From assembly GCA_947581745.1 (NCBI GenBank), contig CANPVW010000162.1, forward strand, positions 1 through 15,430: DNA of 15,430 bases, read 5' to 3'. Below, in pieces: positions 12,214 through 15,430 of the stretch. The DNA is from Candidatus Benthicola azotiphorus (GTDB lineage Bacteria > Gemmatimonadota > Gemmatimonadetes > Palauibacterales > Palauibacteraceae). A model generated the notes under the pieces. That model saw nothing but the letters and a program-made list of their open reading frames with translations, searched no databases and was not told the DNA's origin. How positions within the stretch are numbered: the stretch's first letter is position 1; the number at the start of each line of letters is the position of its first letter. Position numbers and translations under genes: made by a program.

Positions 12214-12985
12214 AATCGCTCGAGCGATCCAGAAAGCGACGCACCCCCTCCTGGCAATCTTCCGTGAGGCGCGCGATCACGTTCACCTGCGCACCCGCCC
12301 GGACGGCCGACTCGAAGCTGGCTCCGTCGATCTGGTAGAGCAAGCGCTTCGAAAGGGCCAGCGCGCTGGCGCTGCGCGTCCCGAGATCCGCCAGGAAGGC
12401 TTCGCACTCCCGGTCGAAGTCCGCGGCCGGGAACACGCGGTTCACCAGCCCGTAGCGCGAGGCCGTCTCGGCATCGATCGAGTGCCCCAGCGTGATCAGC
12501 TCGAACGCGCGCTTCTCGCCCACGGCCCGCCGCAGGATGGCCATGACCATCGCCGGAACGAAGCCAAGCTGTACCTCCGGGTAGCCGAACTGCGCGTCCG
12601 CCGCGGCGAGGACCAGGTCGCAGGCCGTGGCCAGCCCGGCGCCACCGGCGAGGGCTCTGCCGTGAACCAGGGCGACGACGGGCTTCTCCAGCCTTCGAAT
12701 GAGCAGGAACAGGTCGCCCAGGGCCTGCGCATCCTCCAGGCTGGCCTCGGGACCGGCCTGCACGGCCTCCTGCAGCTCGCGGAGGTCTGCTCCGGCGCAG
12801 AAGTCGGGCCCTGAGCCACGGACGGCGACCACCCGCAGCCGCTCATCTTCCCCGGCTCGCGTCAGGCTCTCCTTCAGCTCCTCGACCAGCGCCCGGTTGA
12901 GGGCGTTACGGCGTTCCGGCCGGTTGAGCGTGATCGTCGCGATCCCCGCCTTCCCGTCGGTCTCGTGGAGAAGCTGCGATATCAT
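12212..12985 (-). CDS. Crotonase-family hydratase, methylglutaconyl-CoA hydratase-like
   Basis: A 257-residue enoyl-CoA hydratase/isomerase family protein. NRPERRNALNRAL (21-33), CAGADLREL (63-71) and GRALAGGAGLATACDL (109-124) form the fold and oxyanion hole. The glutamate equivalent to crotonase Glu144 is Gly117, while that of Glu164 is kept as Glu137 (GYPEVQLG). GFVPAMVMAIL replaces the usual IPGGGGTQRL, a feature of the LiuC/AtuE-like glutaconyl-CoA hydratases. With an acyl-CoA carboxylase subunit and an AtuA homologue upstream, hydration of a 3-methylglutaconyl-CoA-like product is the best guess (leucine or acyclic terpene route). ATG 12985 has AAGGAG six bases upstream. The gap to the upstream gene is 14 bases. 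Confidence 0.9.
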   Translation of the reverse strand: MISQLLHETDGKAGIATITLNRPERRNALNRALVEELKESLTRAGEDERLRVVAVRGSGPDFCAGADLRELQEAVQAGPEASLEDAQALGDLFLLIRRLEKPVVALVHGRALAGGAGLATACDLVLAAADAQFGYPEVQLGFVPAMVMAILRRAVGEKRAFELITLGHSIDAETASRYGLVNRVFPAADFDRECEAFLADLGTRSASALALSKRLLYQIDGASFESAVRAGAQVNVIARLTEDCQEGVRRFLDRSSD

Positions 12986-12999
12986 GCCGTGCTCCTTCG

Positions 13000-13383
13000 T
13001 CACTCCGTCCCGGCCGGGCGGCCGGGGATCTCGCCGGCGAGGACCCGGTCGCACGTGGCCACGACGGCCTCCGGGACGTCCACCTGGAGGTCCAGGATGC
13101 CGGCCCCGAACGTCTTTCCCTGCGCGTCGAGCATGAGAGAGACCGTGCCGCCGCCGCCCAGCGACCCGTGCAGCAGGAAGTTCAGCGCCAGGAGATTGGG
13201 CAGCTCGAATCGCTCCACGTCGCCCCTGCACACTCCGGCGAAGTGGGACTTCACGCGTGCGGGAGTGAGCTCGCGAACGAGGTGTGGATACGCCTCGGGC
13301 GCGAGGGCGATCACGCCGACGTTGGCCGTGTCGCCCTTGTCGCCCGATCTGGCGAACGCGAGTCGGGCGAGCGGGACCTTCAC
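13000..13383 (-). CDS. AtuA-associated small domain protein (ferredoxin-like fold)
   Basis: A 127-residue protein matching the C-terminal module found in longer AtuA proteins, here its own gene. Characteristic stretches are ARSGDKGDTANVGVIA (11-26) near the start and FELPNLLALNFLLHG, then GGGGTVSLMLDAQGK, in the second half. The start is GTG at 13383, with GAGGGGAG about seven bases upstream. It lies 27 bases after the AtuA-like gene and 14 before the crotonase, in the same direction, so it is a pathway member and not a fragment. Its function is unknown; binding to the AtuA partner is the natural inference. I recognise the domain from AtuA-family proteins, not from any catalytic motif. Confidence 0.85.
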   Translation of the reverse strand: MKVPLARLAFARSGDKGDTANVGVIALAPEAYPHLVRELTPARVKSHFAGVCRGDVERFELPNLLALNFLLHGSLGGGGTVSLMLDAQGKTFGAGILDLQVDVPEAVVATCDRVLAGEIPGRPAGTE

Positions 13384-13410
13384 CGCGCCACTCCCCTCTC
13401 CGCGGCGACC

Positions 13411-14787
13411 TCAGGCATCGGTCACCTCCACCCGGAGCTCGCTCTCGACGACGGTCCGGTCGATCAGCGCGGGCCAGTACGCCATCACCTCCTGCACGCG
13501 CGGTCGACCTCCCGCGAATCCTGTGACCGTGGGAGGTCCCGCCAGGATGAGCGGAGCGATCTCGCGGGTGAACCCCTCGACGGGCGAGCGGCTGCCGGCC
13601 CTCACGCCGACCCGCAGCCCCACCTCGGGCAGCTCCGCCGCCCACCGTCCGGGCTCGCGACCCAGGCAGGCGCCGGCTCCCACGTACTCGGTCCGGATTT
13701 CGTCGAATTCGAGCCCGGCGCGGTCCAGCCGCGCCCGCAGCACTTCGTCCGCCCGGCGAGCCTTGGCCAGCGCGTCCGGCGCCGCGTACGTGAGGCTTCC
13801 CGTCGCCTTGAAGCCCGCGTGATAGGCGATCGACACCTTCAGCAGGTCCGTGCGTGGCCCTCCCCGCACGCCGCTCACGCGGACGCGGTCCTCACCCAGG
13901 TCGGTCACGCGCGCCGTTCCGAAATCCGCGACGCAGTCCGGCGTGATGTAGTCGGCTGGATCACCCATCTCGTACACGAGCTGCTCCGTGACGGTCGCCC
14001 ACGTCACGCGCCCGCCGAGCCCCGCGTGCTTGGTCACGACGAAGGAACCGTCGGCGGCCGCCTCGATGATCGGGTAGCCCGGAACCGCCATATCCACGCC
14101 CTGCCAGTCGAACAGCGTATTGCCGCCGGCGGCCTGTGCCCCGCACTCGTTGATGTGCCCCGCCACCACGCCGGCCGCGATCCGGTCCCAGTCGTCCGCC
14201 GCCCAGCCGAATTCGTGCACGAGCGGTCCGTAGGTGAGCGCCGTGTCGGTGGATCGTCCGGTCACGACGACGTCGGCCCCGGCGGCCAGCGCCTCGAGGA
14301 TCGGGCTCATCCCGATGTAGGCGTTGGCGCTGTAGACGCGGTCCCGGATGTCGGAAAGAGGAGCTCCGCTCTCCATGTTCCGGAGCCCGTGGCCCGCCTC
14401 GAGCAGACCGTCCAGCCTGTCCATCAGGTCGTCGCCGGTGACGATCGCGATCCTCAGGGGACGCGCGGTCTGCACCCCGGCGAGTCCCGCCACCAGAGCG
14501 TCGCGGCACGCCGCCGGGTTCACGCCGCCGGCGTTGGTGACCACCCGGACTCCCCCCGTCACCAGCTCGGCCGCCAGGTCCAGGATCAGAGGGACGAAGT
14601 CGCGCGCGTATCCCGCCGCCGGGTCCTTCACGCGCTGCTTCTGCATGATGGACATCGTGATCTCGGCGAGGTAGTCGAGCATCAGGTAGTCGATGCCGCC
14701 CCCGCGCACCTGGAGCTTCGGGGCCTCCAGCCAGTCTCCCCAGAACCCCTGGCCGGAAGCCACCCGCACGACTCGATCGGCCGTCAT
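13411..14787 (-). CDS. AtuA-family protein (DUF1446, acyclic terpene utilisation)
   Basis: A 458-residue protein of the AtuA family, named for the citronellol/geraniol degradation cluster of Pseudomonas; its biochemical activity is not established to my knowledge. Signature segments are VASGQGFWGDW (9-19), GGGIDYLMLDYLAEITMSIM (29-48), VTNAGGVNP (83-91) and further on VVVTGRSTDTAL and GHINECGAQAAGGN. The ATG at 14787 overlaps the stop of the carboxyltransferase gene in an ATGA arrangement, which shows coupling. It is followed by the separate small domain that in other proteins is fused at its C-terminus. A longer frame reaching 15309 is the carboxyltransferase gene read in the wrong frame. 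With carboxylase and crotonase neighbours, a role in branched or terpenoid acyl-CoA catabolism is likely. Confidence 0.92.
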   Translation of the reverse strand: MTADRVVRVASGQGFWGDWLEAPKLQVRGGGIDYLMLDYLAEITMSIMQKQRVKDPAAGYARDFVPLILDLAAELVTGGVRVVTNAGGVNPAACRDALVAGLAGVQTARPLRIAIVTGDDLMDRLDGLLEAGHGLRNMESGAPLSDIRDRVYSANAYIGMSPILEALAAGADVVVTGRSTDTALTYGPLVHEFGWAADDWDRIAAGVVAGHINECGAQAAGGNTLFDWQGVDMAVPGYPIIEAAADGSFVVTKHAGLGGRVTWATVTEQLVYEMGDPADYITPDCVADFGTARVTDLGEDRVRVSGVRGGPRTDLLKVSIAYHAGFKATGSLTYAAPDALAKARRADEVLRARLDRAGLEFDEIRTEYVGAGACLGREPGRWAAELPEVGLRVGVRAGSRSPVEGFTREIAPLILAGPPTVTGFAGGRPRVQEVMAYWPALIDRTVVESELRVEVTDA

Positions 14788-15430
14788 GCGTCGTCGGGCA
14801 GCGTGAAGGGACCGATGTGGGGCGCCGGGTTCTCCAGAGTCGTGCGGAGGGCCAGGTCCAGCACGTCGCGCGTCTCCTCGGGAGCGATGATCGCGTCCAC
14901 GTAGCCCCGCGCCGCGGCGTACCGTGCGTCGAGGTTGCGCTCGTACTCGGCCCGGGTGGCTTCCATCGCCGCCTCGGTGTCGGGGTCCAGCGGCACGCCC
15001 TCCTCGCGGGCGCGGTCGATCTTCGTTCCGTGGACGGCCCGCACGGCCGACTCGCCCTCCATGACTCCCATCCGTCCGGTGGGCCACGTGAAGATGAAGT
15101 CGGGATCGAAGCCCTGGCCGGCCATCGCGTAGTACCCGGCGCCGCTCGCGTGTCCGGTGGTGAGCACGATCTTCGGCACGCGCGCCACCGACATCGCCTC
15201 CACCATCCGGGCCCCGGCCCGGATGATCCCCGAGTGCTCCGCCTCCGTGCCGACCATGAAGCCGCTCACGTCCTGCACGTAGAGGAGAGGAACCCCGTGC
15301 CGGTCGCACATGTCCATGAAGTACGCCACCTTCTCGGCGCTGTCGGCGTAGATGATCCCGCCGAACTTGGGCGGACCGCCCCGGGATCCTTGAACATGCC
15401 CCGTCGATTGGCGATCACGCCGACCCGCCG
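14784..15430 (-). CDS. Acyl-CoA carboxylase carboxyltransferase (beta) subunit, C-terminal part, apparent frameshift
   Basis: The C-terminal domain of a biotin-dependent carboxyltransferase, which moves CO2 from carboxybiotin to acyl-CoA. Clear motifs are YVQDVSGFMVGTEAEHSG, TTGHASGAGYYAMAGQG (acyl-CoA oxyanion region) and FIFTWPTGRMGVMEGESA. The N-terminal half lies beyond the window. Upstream of about 15380 the expected protein continues in a different frame: VIANRRGMFKDP is read from the minus strand at 15417-15382, whereas GGPPKFGGIIYADSAEKVAYF is in the main frame from about 15378. One base appears to be missing in the CCCGGGG run (15379-15386), so the gene is either broken or carries a sequence error. 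The frame used downstream is open to the window edge. The stop overlaps the AtuA start (ATGA). Relatives include methylcrotonyl-, geranyl- and propionyl-CoA carboxylases; the substrate is undecided. Confidence 0.87.
   Translation of the reverse strand, partial: AGRRDRQSTGHVQGSRGGPPKFGGIIYADSAEKVAYFMDMCDRHGVPLLYVQDVSGFMVGTEAEHSGIIRAGARMVEAMSVARVPKIVLTTGHASGAGYYAMAGQGFDPDFIFTWPTGRMGVMEGESAVRAVHGTKIDRAREEGVPLDPDTEAAMEATRAEYERNLDARYAAARGYVDAIIAPEETRDVLDLALRTTLENPAPHIGPFTLPDDA

Noticed and set aside
12986..13645. N-terminal extension of the crotonase to 477 residues
   Set aside because: It reads through the AtuA-associated gene in the wrong frame; a clear AAGGAG and ATG start the real gene at 12985.
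13168..14904. 578-codon plus-strand frame opposite the AtuA-like gene
   Set aside because: Shadow frame: the minus strand encodes the conserved AtuA family protein, while the plus-strand product is low complexity without motifs.
14788..15309. N-terminal extension of the AtuA-like gene to 632 residues
   Set aside because: The extra part is the carboxyltransferase gene in another frame; the ATGA overlap at 14784-14787 gives the proper start.
1..15430. CRISPR array, IS element or phage remnants
   Set aside because: No regularly spaced repeats, no transposase or integrase motifs and no terminal inverted repeats were found; the only tandem repeat is a 2.6-copy 9-base unit at 7382-7403.

Overview
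The window is GC-rich, gene-dense bacterial chromosomal DNA with short or overlapping gene junctions. I see no tRNA, rRNA, CRISPR array, insertion sequence or phage gene. The mix of a secreted six-bladed beta-propeller-type protein, many acyl-CoA enzymes and an rng-rplU-rpmA block suggests Gemmatimonadota or a related GC-rich environmental phylum. That assignment is an inference from protein style, not from a marker search.

Layout. (1) 2-3238, plus strand: a tightly coupled beta-oxidation operon of thiolase C-terminus, a PaaG-type crotonase, a GNAT acetyltransferase, a 3-hydroxyacyl-CoA dehydrogenase and a canonical enoyl-CoA hydratase. The four acyl-CoA enzymes match the lower phenylacetate module (PaaJ/G/H/F roles), although generic beta-oxidation is also possible. 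The operon ends in a strong hairpin at 3246-3275. (2) 3320-5864, minus strand: RNase E/G, then L21 and L27. A near-consensus sigma-70 promoter sits between rng and rplU, and L21 carries an unusual C-terminal domain. (3) 6113-10021, minus strand: RecQ-type helicase, a secreted beta-propeller-like protein and an acyl-CoA dehydrogenase, each apparently its own unit with hairpins between. (4) 10181-11193, plus strand, divergent from recQ: a membrane-anchored thioredoxin-fold protein followed by two tiny secreted proteins. Each tiny protein has six cysteines and the same motifs (CxxYC and GCLxGC). This is the best candidate for an undescribed system. (5) 11251-15430, minus strand: an acyl-CoA carboxylase carboxyltransferase (cut by the window edge and apparently frameshifted), an AtuA-family protein, its separately encoded small partner domain, a crotonase, a multi-pass membrane protein and a 59-residue two-helix membrane protein that starts at TTG.

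How the parts fit. Block 1 would take an unsaturated or hydroxylated acyl-CoA to acetyl-CoA plus a shortened acyl-CoA. Block 5 resembles branched-chain or terpenoid acyl-CoA catabolism of the Atu/Liu type, where a carboxylase and a glutaconyl-CoA-type hydratase act in sequence. The acyl-CoA dehydrogenase of block 3 could feed either. Block 4 reads as an envelope redox unit in which the anchored thioredoxin-like protein may form, reshuffle or reduce disulfides in the two cysteine-rich products.
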